From positions 1,922,001-1,986,000 of the forward strand of contig OZ218952.1 in assembly GCA_965112735.1 (NCBI GenBank): a stretch of DNA of 64,000 nt, written 5' to 3'. Source of the DNA: Phaeosaccion multiseriatum. Taxonomy: Eukaryota > Ochrophyta, other classes. Shown here in pieces: positions 47,801 through 56,859 of the stretch (within the stretch, counting starts at the first letter, position 1; every line of letters starts with the position of its first letter). The notes beneath the pieces are model-generated. The model was not told the origin of the DNA. It ran no database searches and saw nothing but the letters and a program-made list of their open reading frames with translations. The position numbers and the translations under genes were made by a program.

Positions 47801-49028
47801 CTGCGGAGGTGAGTCATGCAGACAGGCAGGCGCATGGGCAGAGTACGGCAGGCAGTAAGACAGGCATATGGGCAGGATCGTTGGGTAGGGCGAGAGCTTG
47901 CTCAGGGGTCGTGTGTGCCGTACGTCTAAACTGACGTCCAAACTGTCTCGCACTCTCTCACGCACCCCTCCTCCTCTTGCTGTCCCTTTGCTGCTCTGTG
48001 CTCACTCGGAACAGGGGCATGTGGGTGTGATTCGGGGACTGATCCGCTACTCTGCTCAGCACTTCAAAGCACACCCCCCCAAGCGGCAGCACCTTCAGCG
48101 ACAGCACCTCCAGCGGCAGGAGCAGCAGCAGCAGCAGACGGAACGTCGCCAGCAAGGAGCGCCTGCAGCTGCCGCTATGCCTGCCCCTGCCCAGGTGGAC
48201 GGTTCTGCCCTGCTGCGAGAGCTCCAGAGGCTGCAGCTTGATCTGCGCAACGTGCTCGGACAGACGGCTCTCATGTGCGTAGGGCGGAGACCAGAGGCCG
48301 GAGCTCTCTCTCTCTCTCTCTCTCAGTCTCTCTCTGTCTCTCTCTCTCTCGCGCGAGCCCCCCCTCTCTGTCTCTCTCTCTACACCTGCACGCACCTGTG
48401 TTACTGTGTCACCATCTGCTGTGTGACCAATGCTGTATCACCAACTGCTGTATCGCCAAGTGCTGTATGACCAATGCTTCATTGCCATCTGTGGATCACC
48501 ACCACCTGCTGAATCACCAACAGGTATGCCGGGGCCCGCGGCCACGAGGAGGCGGTTCTGGCGCTGCTGGCGGCGGGGGCAAGCAGAGACGTCATGGACT
48601 TGGCGGGAAGGACGGGTGAGGGAGGGAATGAGTGAGCAAGTGGGGGACTGAGGAAGGCAAGGAGGGAGGGAGGGCGGGAGAGTGAGTGAGGGAGTGAGGG
48701 AGGGAGGGAGTGGTGAGTGAGCAAGTGACTGAGTGAGTTTTACGTATCGTGTGGTAAACAGCGTTCTGGCCCGGTAGTCATTCATCGTGCCGCCTCTGTC
48801 CCCCTCCCCCCCCCAAACACACGCACACATACCCTCTCCTTGTTAGCCCTGTGGTTCGCCCAAAGCTCGAAGAGTAAGACCCTCATACCCATTCTGCGCA
48901 TGGACCCAAAGAAGAAGAACATTGCAGAGGTGAGGAGAGGACGGAAGTGACTTAGCAGTGACTGGCAGCTGAGGACACCCTCACCCTCACCCTCACCCTC
49001 ACCCCCACCCCCACCCTCACCCTCACCC

Positions 49029-49066
<38 letters not shown>

Positions 49067-49068
49067 TT

Positions 49069-49132
<64 letters not shown>

Positions 49133-49134
49133 TT

Positions 49135-49179
<45 letters not shown>

Positions 49180-50140
49180 GCTCATCCCCTGTTGTGTATG
49201 CTGTGGCTCTCAGACGGCGGCATCAGGGGCGGTGGATGAGACGTGGGCTCTGCTGAAGCAAGGTGAGTGAGTGAGCACCATGAAGCAGGGGCGTGAGCCG
49301 ACAGGGGGTAGGTGGGTTACCGAGAAGGGGTGGATGGGTGGGTGGGTGGATGGATGGGCCGGGCATTTCGAGGCCTCGACAAGGCAGCAGAGAACGCAGC
49401 ACACCACACCATCCACAATATCATATCATTGCCCAAATCATTTGCCACAATATCATATCATTGCCCAAATCATTTGCCACAATATCATATCATTGCCCAA
49501 ATCATTTGCCACAATATCATATCATTGCCCACAATATCATATCATTGCCCAAATCATTTGCCCAACGCCCCTGGCCCCTTGCTTCTTGCGCGGCCTTTGG
49601 CATCACACCTCTTCCTCTCTGTCCGCCCCTGACACACAGCAACACAACAGCACAGCACTCGCAGAGCCTTCTTTCTAACACACGTGTTTTCGCCTCCTTT
49701 TACTTAGTTACTTGTCTTGAGTAGTTGTGTGTGAGTATTCTGCGCGGCGTCCCGTCCACTGCCTTCCTCCCTCCTGTTGGATGTGCTGCTGCATGCACCA
49801 CCCCCACCCGCCCACTGCCTTGACCCCTGCCCCACCCCCTCCCCCCTGCCTTCTCCCCTCTTCCATGTGGTACCGTATCACCGCCTATCACCCTCTCAGG
49901 AGTGGAGCTCAACGGCCTGTGGCTCTTCGACGTTGAGCAGCAACGGCAGCAGCAACAGCAGCAGCAGCAGCGACTGTCTCAGTCAAAGACGGGCAAGATG
50001 GATGCGAGCCTTGGATCCGCTGCGAGTGCCCGGCTGTATGCAGAGCGGTGCGTGCCGTGCGTGCGTGCGTGCGTGGGTGGGTGGTTGTGAGGGCTGGTGG
50101 GCAGTGGCGGTTTTTGTGATGGAGATGATGATGATGAGGG

Positions 50141-50176
<36 letters not shown>

Positions 50177-50197
50177 GGGTGGTGGCACATGCGTAGT

Positions 50198-50231
<34 letters not shown>

Positions 50232-50780
50232 CTCACGCTTTTAGCTACTTACGCCGCCCCTGTTGCCCTTCCTCCTTCTGCTCTCCTCTCCCTCCCTCCT
50301 CCCTCCCCTCCCTCCCTCCCTCCCCCTCTCCCTTTCCTCCCCCCCGCCTCCCCCCCCCCCCCTGGGTCACTGACTTCCGACCCCCTGTACGCAGGTACGG
50401 CGGTGCAGCGAGGGGGCAGGAGGAGCACGCCTACCCCGGGGGGGGCAAGGTCACGGCACTTGGAGCGGCGGCAATCTTCGGTCAGACCAAGGTATGGATG
50501 GTCAGGCAGGCAGTGGGGCAGTGGGGCAGTGGAGAGGGTAGGACGGTGCTCTCTGAAAACAGCAAGAAAAGTGCACAAGCTAGGCTCAGCTTCAAGTGGT
50601 TGGGGGTTTTGAGTACTATGTGGACAGGGTGTTTTGGCTTTGCCACGCTTCCTTCTCTGCTTCTTTCCAAGAATCAGTTCACAACCTGTAGAGTAAATGG
50701 AGCAAATAGGCAGATGTAGAGTGAATAGATGGATTTAGGGCCTTGATGAGCAGCAGCAGTAGAGGGTATTGGGTGGAGGC

Positions 50781-50821
<41 letters not shown>

Positions 50822-53055
50822 TGGGCTTAGGGTTTGGGTTAGGGGGTGTCGAACACGCGGCAGGACGACCATCGTACCGTCTCTGTCTGCTCTGTGGCGT
50901 GTGTTCCATGGGTGTTGCATGCGTCACTCAGCTCCTGCTGCTCATGTCTCTACCTGTTTGTATATGCGTTCGTCCTCACACTCACCCTTGGCACTCACAC
51001 ACACCCTCTCTCACACACACTCACACACACACACTCACACACACGCACACACACACACACAGGTGGTGGCGTACCTGCTGCAGCTTCCCGGGCTTGCCCT
51101 TGACCAAGCGGACTCCGGGGGGTGGACAGCGCTCATGCACGCCGCGTGCTGCGGTCACGAGGAGGTGCTGCTGCGCCTCCTCAAGGCAGGTGCCGACAGG
51201 TGTGTGTGTGTTGTGTGTTGTGTGGTGTGTGTGTGTGTGTGTGCATTGTGTGTGTATGTGGTGTGTTTCTTGTGCTTTTGTATTGTATGGGCTCGGTTTT
51301 CGGCGTGTAGACCCCAACAAAGGGCTGGCCGGACAGCTGCGGCCCGCGAATAGGTTTATGCGCCAAAGCTTACCAGGCCTTGCCTCAGTCTGAAGGAGCA
51401 CCCCCACAGCGGCTGACAACTGGAAGAGAAGAAGCTCTCAAGCTCAATACTCACACTCAAAGCTCATGCTTCACTCCCACCCACCCACCCACCTACCCTG
51501 CGCACGCACGCACACGCATCCTCAAAACGACTGCTCAGATACAAGAAGGCGCCTGGGCGACGAGGGAGCGGAGCCGTGAGTCTCGCCATCAGCAGCGGAC
51601 ATGTTGGCCTCGCCGCCGTCATCAATGCCGACCCCCTGAGGGTGGGGCTGCTGGAGCTCTGCAGGGAGGGCAAGGCGTTGCTCGCGGAGGGCCTTCTCAA
51701 GCAAGGTGGGTAACGCTAACGCTAACGCTGGGTGCGGTTGGTGCGGTTGGTACGGTTGGTACGGTGGGTACGGTGGGTACGGGGGAGGAGTGTGGATGGA
51801 AGGGGTAGAGAGAAGGAGCACAGCCCGTACGGTCAGTCAGTCAGTCGGCCTCCTCCTCCTCGTTCTTCGTCCGTCGTAAGTGCCCTCAGGACTCGGCCCC
51901 TCTCGCGTTGACTCTCTTGCACTGCCCTCTTTCCTCTGGTGCTTGCTCGCTTGCATTCTGTCCTCTGCTGCTCACTGCCCATGTCACCGCCCCTTCCCTT
52001 CCCGGTCAGGCGTGTCTCCGAACACACTGGACCACCGCGATGGATACAGCCACGGAACGCCGCTTATTGCCGCCGCAGGTGAGAGAGAGGCAGAGAGAAA
52101 GAGGGAGAGAGGGAGACACAAGAGAGAGAGAGACAAGAGAGCCAGATGGAGATGAAAGAAAGAGGGGACAAGAGAGACTGAGAAGAGAGAAAGTGAGGGG
52201 TGAGAGGGTGAGAGAGAGAGAAGGCAGGGGAGTCATTCATGCATTTCGAGCTTGGCAATCTTCAGACTCGACCACTGTGCCCCTCCCCGCCACAAACCCA
52301 CGCACACACGCACACACATAAGCTAATGTCTTCCGCCCTTCCTATCTCTTTCCTCTCTCTCTCTCTGTCTGTCTCTTATCGCCCACGGCTGTGCTGGGCT
52401 GCCGTGCTTGCCGCCTCTTACACGTCGCGCCTTCGCAGCCAACGGCCACAGATCGGTGGTCAAGCTGCTGCTGAGGCAACCGGGCATCGAGGTCAACAAG
52501 CCCAACCCTGGGGGGAGGACAGGTAGGCAAAGAGGACAGGGACAGGGACAGGGACAGCGAAGGACGTACGTCACCTCTCTGATGTGCGCTGCACTGCACC
52601 AAGATGGACGGGGCGGTAGGCACAGCAGTTGGTGATACAGCGGGGAGACAGATGGGGATGGCGCTGGCACATGTGCTCACTAGGAGCCCGAGTCGAAGCT
52701 GCTGAAAGCCTCTCTCTGACTCCCCCCTGACCCCCTATACTCGCATTGCGCCTCCCACATGTGCACCCGTCCTCCCTCTCTCTCTCCCTCTCTCTCTCTG
52801 TGTGCCTCCTCACCCACCCTCCATACGGCCATGCCCTCCCTCACTCCCTCCCCTCCCTCCCCACCCCCCAAAAGCCCTCATGGTAGCGTGTCACGGCGGG
52901 GCCCTGGGGGTGGTGCGGGACCTCCTGTTGGCAGGTGCCAAGAAGGGCCTGAAGGACGCCAAGGGCTGCTCAGCCGAGCATCATGCCTACCTCGGGGGAG
53001 GGCACGGGAGGATGGTTCTCGTCAAGGGGCTCTTCGCCGTCATGGGGGGGGGCGG

Positions 53056-53091
<36 letters not shown>

Positions 53092-53113
53092 GACCAAGGG
53101 ACGAAAAGTTTGA
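33188..53113 (+). CDS. Giant PDZ-like / VPS9 / ankyrin-repeat protein (Rab5-type GEF)
   Basis: Forty exons, all in phase, give 2593 residues. Exons: 33188-33234, 33335-33587, 33810-33901, 34150-34269, 34767-35121, 35457-36041, 36473-37140, 37360-37522, 37698-37737, 38007-38128, 38406-39560, 39906-40094, 40515-40637, 41028-41289, 41637-41989, 42396-42500, 42730-42910, 43384-43464, 43775-44301, 44605-44662, 45304-45406, 45625-45697, 46063-46223, 46528-46642, 46779-46868, 47046-47158, 47362-47461, 47719-47808, 48015-48274, 48524-48615, 48847-48929, 49214-49262, 49900-50047, 50395-50491, 51063-51189, 51311-51353, 51539-51705, 52010-52078, 52439-52522, 52875-53113. A PDZ-like domain is split between residues about 690-725 (YSVTFYGKRLGLQLRELHG) and 1186-1225 (GAVLLAVNGVRTQGLSFSNV). 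VPS9, about 1305-1560, includes CRCPHDMLSCVTACVRLV, ADDLLAALTWVLVQTNPPRL and GEGAYCLTQLSSALEYAR. Ankyrin repeats fill 1575-2560. Expected role: nucleotide exchange on endosomal Rab5-type GTPases. The first exon and exons 35-37 are the least certain; exon 20 uses a GC donor. Confidence 0.85.
36620..36725 (+). repeat. Poly-Glu coding repeat
   Basis: A GAG/GAA run in exon 7 of the VPS9-ankyrin gene follows a Lys/Glu/Ala helical stretch and precedes the PDZ-like half-domain. Confidence 0.85.
36955..37025 (+). repeat. Poly-Gly coding repeat (GGA)n
   Basis: About 22 consecutive GGA codons lie in exon 7, some 20 codons before the first PDZ-like strand. Confidence 0.9.
37738..37892 (+). repeat. (GTGA)n expansion starting at a splice donor
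   Basis: About 150 bases of GTGA tetramers with GGTG variants begin exactly at the GTGAGT donor of exon 9 (37698-37737). Confidence 0.9.
41785..41882 (+). repeat. Coding tandem copies of the GGTGATACAGCAG motif
   Basis: Six to seven degenerate copies encode Val/Ala-Gly-Asp-Thr/Ala-Ala units. They lie inside the VPS9 domain, between the CVRLVALSVEAAML helix and ADDLLAALTW. Confidence 0.85.
43490..43615 (+). repeat. Direct repeats in intron 18
   Basis: GAAGCGAGTACTT followed by GTGCGCAGTCA occurs twice about 32 bases apart. It is followed by two copies of a segment with AGCAGTGAG and GAGTAG/AGTAGTG elements. Confidence 0.75.
44838..44881 (+). repeat. (CAT)n microsatellite in intron 20
   Basis: About 14 ATC/CAT triplets lie in the intron whose donor is GC. 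Confidence 0.9.
45850..46032 (+). repeat. (CTCA)n tract before an acceptor
   Basis: About 180 bases of CTCA tetramer end some 30 bases before the acceptor at 46062 and serve as its pyrimidine-rich tract. Confidence 0.9.
48969..49180 (+). repeat. (ACCCTC)n hexamer array in intron 31
   Basis: About 210 bases of ACCCTC hexamer with ACCCCC and ACTTTC variants. On the other strand it is GAGGGT, a telomere-like hexamer, although the array is interstitial. Confidence 0.9.
49417..49562 (+). repeat. 32-bp AT-rich minisatellite in intron 32
   Basis: Four to five units containing ATATCATATCATTGCCC and AAATCATTTGCC; the fourth unit is truncated. It is markedly more AT-rich than the surroundings. Confidence 0.9.
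50108..50178 (+). repeat. (GAT)n microsatellite in intron 33
   Basis: GATGATGATG array with a few GGT interruptions, followed by a (CA)n run at 50200-50230. Confidence 0.9.
50821..50848 (+). repeat. Short interstitial telomere-like sequence
   Basis: GGGCTTAGGGTTTGGGTTAG follows a (CAG)n run in intron 34. It is TTTAGGG/TTAGGG-like but only about three units long. Confidence 0.5.
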
Positions 53114-53166
53114 CAAGGTATAGCGAGTGCCGATAACGTGACAAGGTATAGCGAGTGCCGACAACG
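53111..53166 (+). repeat. 28-bp direct repeat at the 3' end of the VPS9-ankyrin gene
   Basis: GACAAGGTATAGCGAGTGCC occurs twice in tandem. The first copy overlaps the stop codon and the second lies in the presumed 3' UTR. Confidence 0.85.
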
Positions 53167-53725
53167 ACAGTAGTGTGGTGGAATGAATCACGGGAGGCAA
53201 CGCCCCTCTGCAGTTGCTGCCAGCGTTGTAAGCGAGGCGCAATCCAGCAGTATCAGCAGGGGCTTTCATTTGCTTCGTGACAAAAATGGAGTGAAAAGGT
53301 GAAATTAGAAGGCGTGTTATTACGTGCTGGCATGGAGTCCGTTGGTGCGCTTGGATCAAACTCGAACTGTGTCCTTCATGACTACCATCGCATTGGGCCG
53401 CCTGTGGACCGCCACACATAAGCGGAAATCGCCCTACACAGTCCCTACACAGTCCCTATTGTATCTCCTGTGCTCTTCGCTGGGCTCGGCTCGTACTCTT
53501 GCTACACCACAACACGCCGCCCTGACGCTTGTCCATGCAGGATTTGAATTAATTCACGCCGGAGGAGCCTGGGGCCTTCCTCCTCACCCTCCCTCTCTGC
53601 TTCAAGCGTATCTGTTGTTCCTTTTAGAGGCACACTGCGCTTGCTCCCTCCTCAATTTAACTGGCAGGCCTTTAGTAGTGAGGGCCGAAGCTTGGGTTTG
53701 GTAGATGAGTGAGTCGGTCCTGGCT
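53167..53725. other. Convergent intergenic region
   Basis: 3' flanks of the VPS9-ankyrin gene (+) and the small mitochondrial-type gene (-). No coding frame or notable repeat was seen. Confidence 0.6.
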
Positions 53726-53803
53726 TTAATGACTGTCCTCATGCACCTGTCCGAGCTCCGCCTTGAGTCTGTTGGGAGCGAGGGAGGGAGGCAGGGCCAG
53801 AGA

Positions 53804-53834
<31 letters not shown>

Positions 53835-54667
53835 CTAAGTCCAATGCCACGGAGAAGAGGGGAGACGAATGCAATCCACTCATGCCAGCCACTCCTTTCC
53901 AGCACAGGGTGTTGTAAAACACCGTTCCGAGCGTGCCAAGCAGAGCACCCACGGAGAGATGGATGGTCACATGACATGCAAGCATAGGACAGTCCACCAC
54001 ACGCTACACGTAACTGTTCGACCTTGAGCCCTGTGGACCGCATGATCTTGGTCCTCTCCTCCTCGTCTACCGAGTCCAGGATCTGCTTGAACTGAGCCAG
54101 CGCCGCATCTACGGCATCCATGGCTCCTTTCGCCTCTGAGAGAGGTACAAACAGGGGCACGTGAGAGGTACACTAGCCGGCAGCCTAGAAGCACCAAAAG
54201 GAGGGCGAGGGGCGAGGGGAAGAGCCCCAGACACGCATGCTCATCACATCATCCGATGGAAGTAAGGACTTATGTGCGTGTGTGTACCAAAAGAAAGAAG
54301 GAGAAGAAGGAGAGCACCTACCTTCGTCAAAGTAGACTGTCTCCTTGCTCTCCATTGCGCACTCAATCTCCTCTCGGGCATCCACAAATAGTCGATTAAA
54401 GTGGTCCATCTCTGCCCGCAGCTCAGCCTCCGAAAGCACACCTCCCCCTTCCCCTCCTCCCCCACTCGCACTACTCAGAGGTCTTCTCAGCGGATGCCTC
54501 GTCCTGTTGCTGTTGACGCGGCTATTGACGCACAGAGCTGCTGCTTCTCTGCAGCTCCAGGCCGCCCTGGTTGCGAAGGCCGCAGTACCCATGTGACAAT
54601 GTCTGGGACCCGCTACTGCTGCGGCAGCCTGCCTTCCCGCGACGTGTGCCAAGGACCGCAACATCAT
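53726..54667 (-). CDS. Small protein with mitochondrial-type leader, conserved helical domain
   Basis: Three minus-strand exons in phase: 54667-54322, 54135-54003, 53768-53726, giving 173 residues. The first 70 residues are Arg/Ala/Ser-rich and nearly free of acidic residues (MMLRSLAHVAGRQAAAAVAG, RHPLRRPLSSAS), as in a mitochondrial or plastid presequence. The mature part is one long helical region: AELRAEMDHFNRLFVDAREE, ESKETVYFDEEAKGAM, TKIMRSTGLKVEQLRVALKA, ending GQVHEDSH. I recall small organellar proteins with a similar E-S-K-E-T-x-Y-x-x-E-E-A and M-R-S-x-G-L-K-x-E-Q-L pattern in plants and other eukaryotes, of unknown function. The junction into exon 3 uses donor GTAGC|GTGTGG, chosen because it keeps the helix continuous. 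Confidence 0.75.
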
Positions 54668-55329
54668 CTTCTTTTCTTCCTTTTCCTTCGCCGGGATGCC
54701 GGGATAGTTTTCATCAGATGGCAGCTAAAGGCGAGCGCCTTTGCTTCCCCCGCCCCCTTCCCCCCACAACAAAAACAACCAGCAGCGTCAAATCAAGAGG
54801 AAACAGACTTGAAGACACATCAGGAAGGGGGCGCCATCCTTCTTCTGCTACTGGTGAGAGCGTGCCTCCGGATCAAGAATAACAAAGGTAAGAGGGGGGG
54901 TTGAAAGAAGGTGCGGACTCTCTTTGGGGGGAACCCTTGTGTAGGCCCTTCTGTCAGGAGGAAGCAGGGGAGGAGTGGGCTTGTCCTGTATGTTAGGTGT
55001 CACTACTCCTGCCCTTCCTCCACGGCCGCTCATTGCCCCCTGCTCCGCGTTCGCCCCTGTCCTGCCCGCAGCGCTCATCGGCTCCCGGCAGAGGAAAGCG
55101 GCGAAGAGCAACAGGGTTGAAGTAGACGGCACCGCAGTGGAAAATGCCTTTTCAAGAGGGGATCTACGCAGCGGAGGAGGATGGGTGCTACAGCTACTGC
55201 TGTTTCTTGCGCAGGAGGGAGTGGGCTGCTCTTTGAAGCCTGCCAGGCAGGAGGAGGCATCGGCGTATCATCTTGGAATACGTGCAAGAAGGGCACTTCT
55301 GCTTCGGGGGAGGTGTGAGCAGCCAACAT
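54668..55329. other. Region upstream of the exon-copy cluster, possible small exons
   Basis: Two plus-strand segments could be exons: 54719-54850 (MAAKGERLCFPRPLPPTTK, donor at GCTACTG|GTGAGA) and 55072 onward (ALIGSRQRKAAKSNRVEVDG), which keep phase. The frame then runs into the copy cluster without a domain I know. I do not call a gene here. Confidence 0.35.
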
Positions 55330-55625
55330 CAATCACAATGAGATGCTCTTGTTTGATGGACTTGTGGAAAAGAGCCCCCCCAAGCACAGTGGAGACGGAG
55401 GGGGCTCTTTTCCTGGGAGAGCTTCATGAGCTCTCCGGAGGGCAGAGCTACGCTCTCTGCTTTGATGGGCTTGAGTTGCACCGACAAGTGCAACCGGTTA
55501 CTAATGTGCAGCCTCTACCTCATGAACGGCCGCTCGGAACGGCGCTTGTTCAGGCAGCTCATCCTCTTGAAGTGCACCTCCAACAAGGTGTACATCAACA
55601 ACGGCGGCCTTCGGAAGGATGGCAG
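55330..55625 (+). pseudogene. Exon copy A, frameshifted
   Basis: Matches the exon at 63603-63983 from NEMLFLMDLW onward at DNA level. An extra base in CTCTTGTTTGATGG shifts the frame near 55345. It shares TCATGAGCTCTCCGGAGGGC and the CTCATGAACGGCCGCTCGGA stretch with copy C. No initiator or upstream exon is attached. Confidence 0.75.
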
Positions 55626-55892
55626 CAGAAAGCGGCGCCGTTCCGAGGGGCCGTTCATGAGGTACAGACAGCACTCTGCAAACTGGTTGCACCCGTCGGT
55701 GCAGCTCAAGCCCATCAGACCAGAGAGCGTGAATCTGTTTTCCGGAGAGCTCATGAAGCTCCCCCAGGAGAAGACCCCCCCCGTATCCACTTTGCTTGGG
55801 GGGGCTCTTTTCCACAAGTCCATCAAGAAGAGCATCTCATTGTGCGTGATGTTTGCTCTCTTGATCCACTTTTGGAAGAAGAGGAGGGTCAC
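55626..55892 (-). pseudogene. Exon copy B, inverted
   Basis: Minus-strand copy beginning after CAG at 55892: VTLLFFQKWIKRANITHNEM, then KRAPPSKVDTGGVFSWGSFM and LSGLMGLSCTDGCN. The frame is open but runs out into the antisense of copy A. Tail-to-tail with copy A, head-to-head with copy C. Confidence 0.75.
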
Positions 55893-55968
55893 CTGTGGAG
55901 CATGTTTGTCGTGGGAGGGTGACAGTCTGTCACCCTCTGCCCGACTGTCACCCTCCCACGACACACAG
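55893..55968. repeat. Palindromic spacer between copies B and C
   Basis: Arms contain GTCGTGGGAGGGTGACAGT and its complement ACTGTCACCCTCCCACGAC around a short loop. Each arm resembles the end of the intron (CTTGACTGTCACCC...CACGACACACAG) that precedes the parent exon at 63603. The spacer is thus two intron 3' ends facing each other. Confidence 0.85.
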
Positions 55969-56388
55969 GTGACGTTACTCTTCTTCCAAAAGTGGATCAA
56001 GCGAGCCAACATCAGTCACAATGAGATGCTTTTCCTGATGGACTTGTGGAAAAGAGCCCCCCCAAGCACAGTGGAGACGGAGGGGCTCTTTTCCTGGGAG
56101 AGCTTCATGAGCTCTCCGGAGGGCAGAGCTTCGCTCTCTGCTTTGATGGGCTTGAGCTGCACCGACGGGTGCAACCGGTTGCTACAGTGCAGCCTCTACC
56201 TCATGAACGGCCGCTCGGAACAGCGCTTATTCAGGGAGCTCATCCTCTTGAACTGCACCTCGAACAAGGTGTACATCACCAACGGTCGCCTTCGCTGCGA
56301 AGCCCGCCGGAATCGCATGCGTCAGGTCTTTGTGGCGGGACAGGGGCGTCGCTCTGGCCGCCGACTGACGAGTGAGCTGCTGCTGTGA
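55969..56388 (+). pseudogene. Exon copy C, open frame
   Basis: Begins at the expected acceptor with VTLLFFQKWIKRANISHNEM and stays open to a stop at 56388. It covers the exon family (LMDLWKRAPPS, SWESFMSSPEGR, NKVYITNGRLR) and then diverges to an Arg-rich tail. It could be a real last exon of a neighbouring gene, but with copies A and B beside it a duplicated fragment is more likely. Confidence 0.6.
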
Positions 56389-56859
56389 GTTGCGGAGGGA
56401 GGGTCGCTTCTGGCTCTGGCTCCGTAGCGGGCGTCGGGGGGTGGCGCTGTGGCTGCTCAATGCGCTCGGGGGTGCTGAGAGACGACGGCAGCACGGCAGC
56501 GAGGAGCCAATGTTGGGTGCGGGAAGACTGCCTACTGCGGCTGAACGAAGAAAGGAGGCCAGCAGCCAGCCAGGGAGGAGTGGGACGCGCAAGAGCCAGA
56601 GCCAGGTGGAGGTGGAGGTGGTGACGGAACCAAAACTTTGTAGGTACGACACTGGACGAGCGCAGAGGGTGATGCAGACATGGATGAGATGTGGGACTGG
56701 CTGACTGGTGGTATGTTCTTCTTCTTTAGCACGGTCGGTGGTAGGGCTTGTGCTCGATGGGGCTGTGGGGAGGGGCAATGCTCTGCTGTCTCTGGGCGTC
56801 TAAACAACACTCGTCGGGTCCTTTCCCTCCTCTGAACACCCCCCCCCTTCACGTCGAAT
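56389..56859. other. Unassigned stretch before the pseudogene
   Basis: A short exon-like segment ends ADMDEMWDWLTG near 56705 before a GTATGT donor-like site. It may be the remnant of an upstream exon of the pseudogene. Nothing else convincing. Confidence 0.35.

Noticed and set aside
49417-49562. CRISPR-like spaced repeat
   Set aside because: The units are directly tandem with no unique spacers, and the locus is an intron of a eukaryotic gene.
51311-51360. In-frame TAG in exon 36 of the VPS9-ankyrin gene
   Set aside because: It appears only if exon 35 is extended to the GTGTGTG donor. With the donor CAAGGCAG|GTGCCG the frame reads DPNKGLAGQLRPANR and continues in phase into exon 37.
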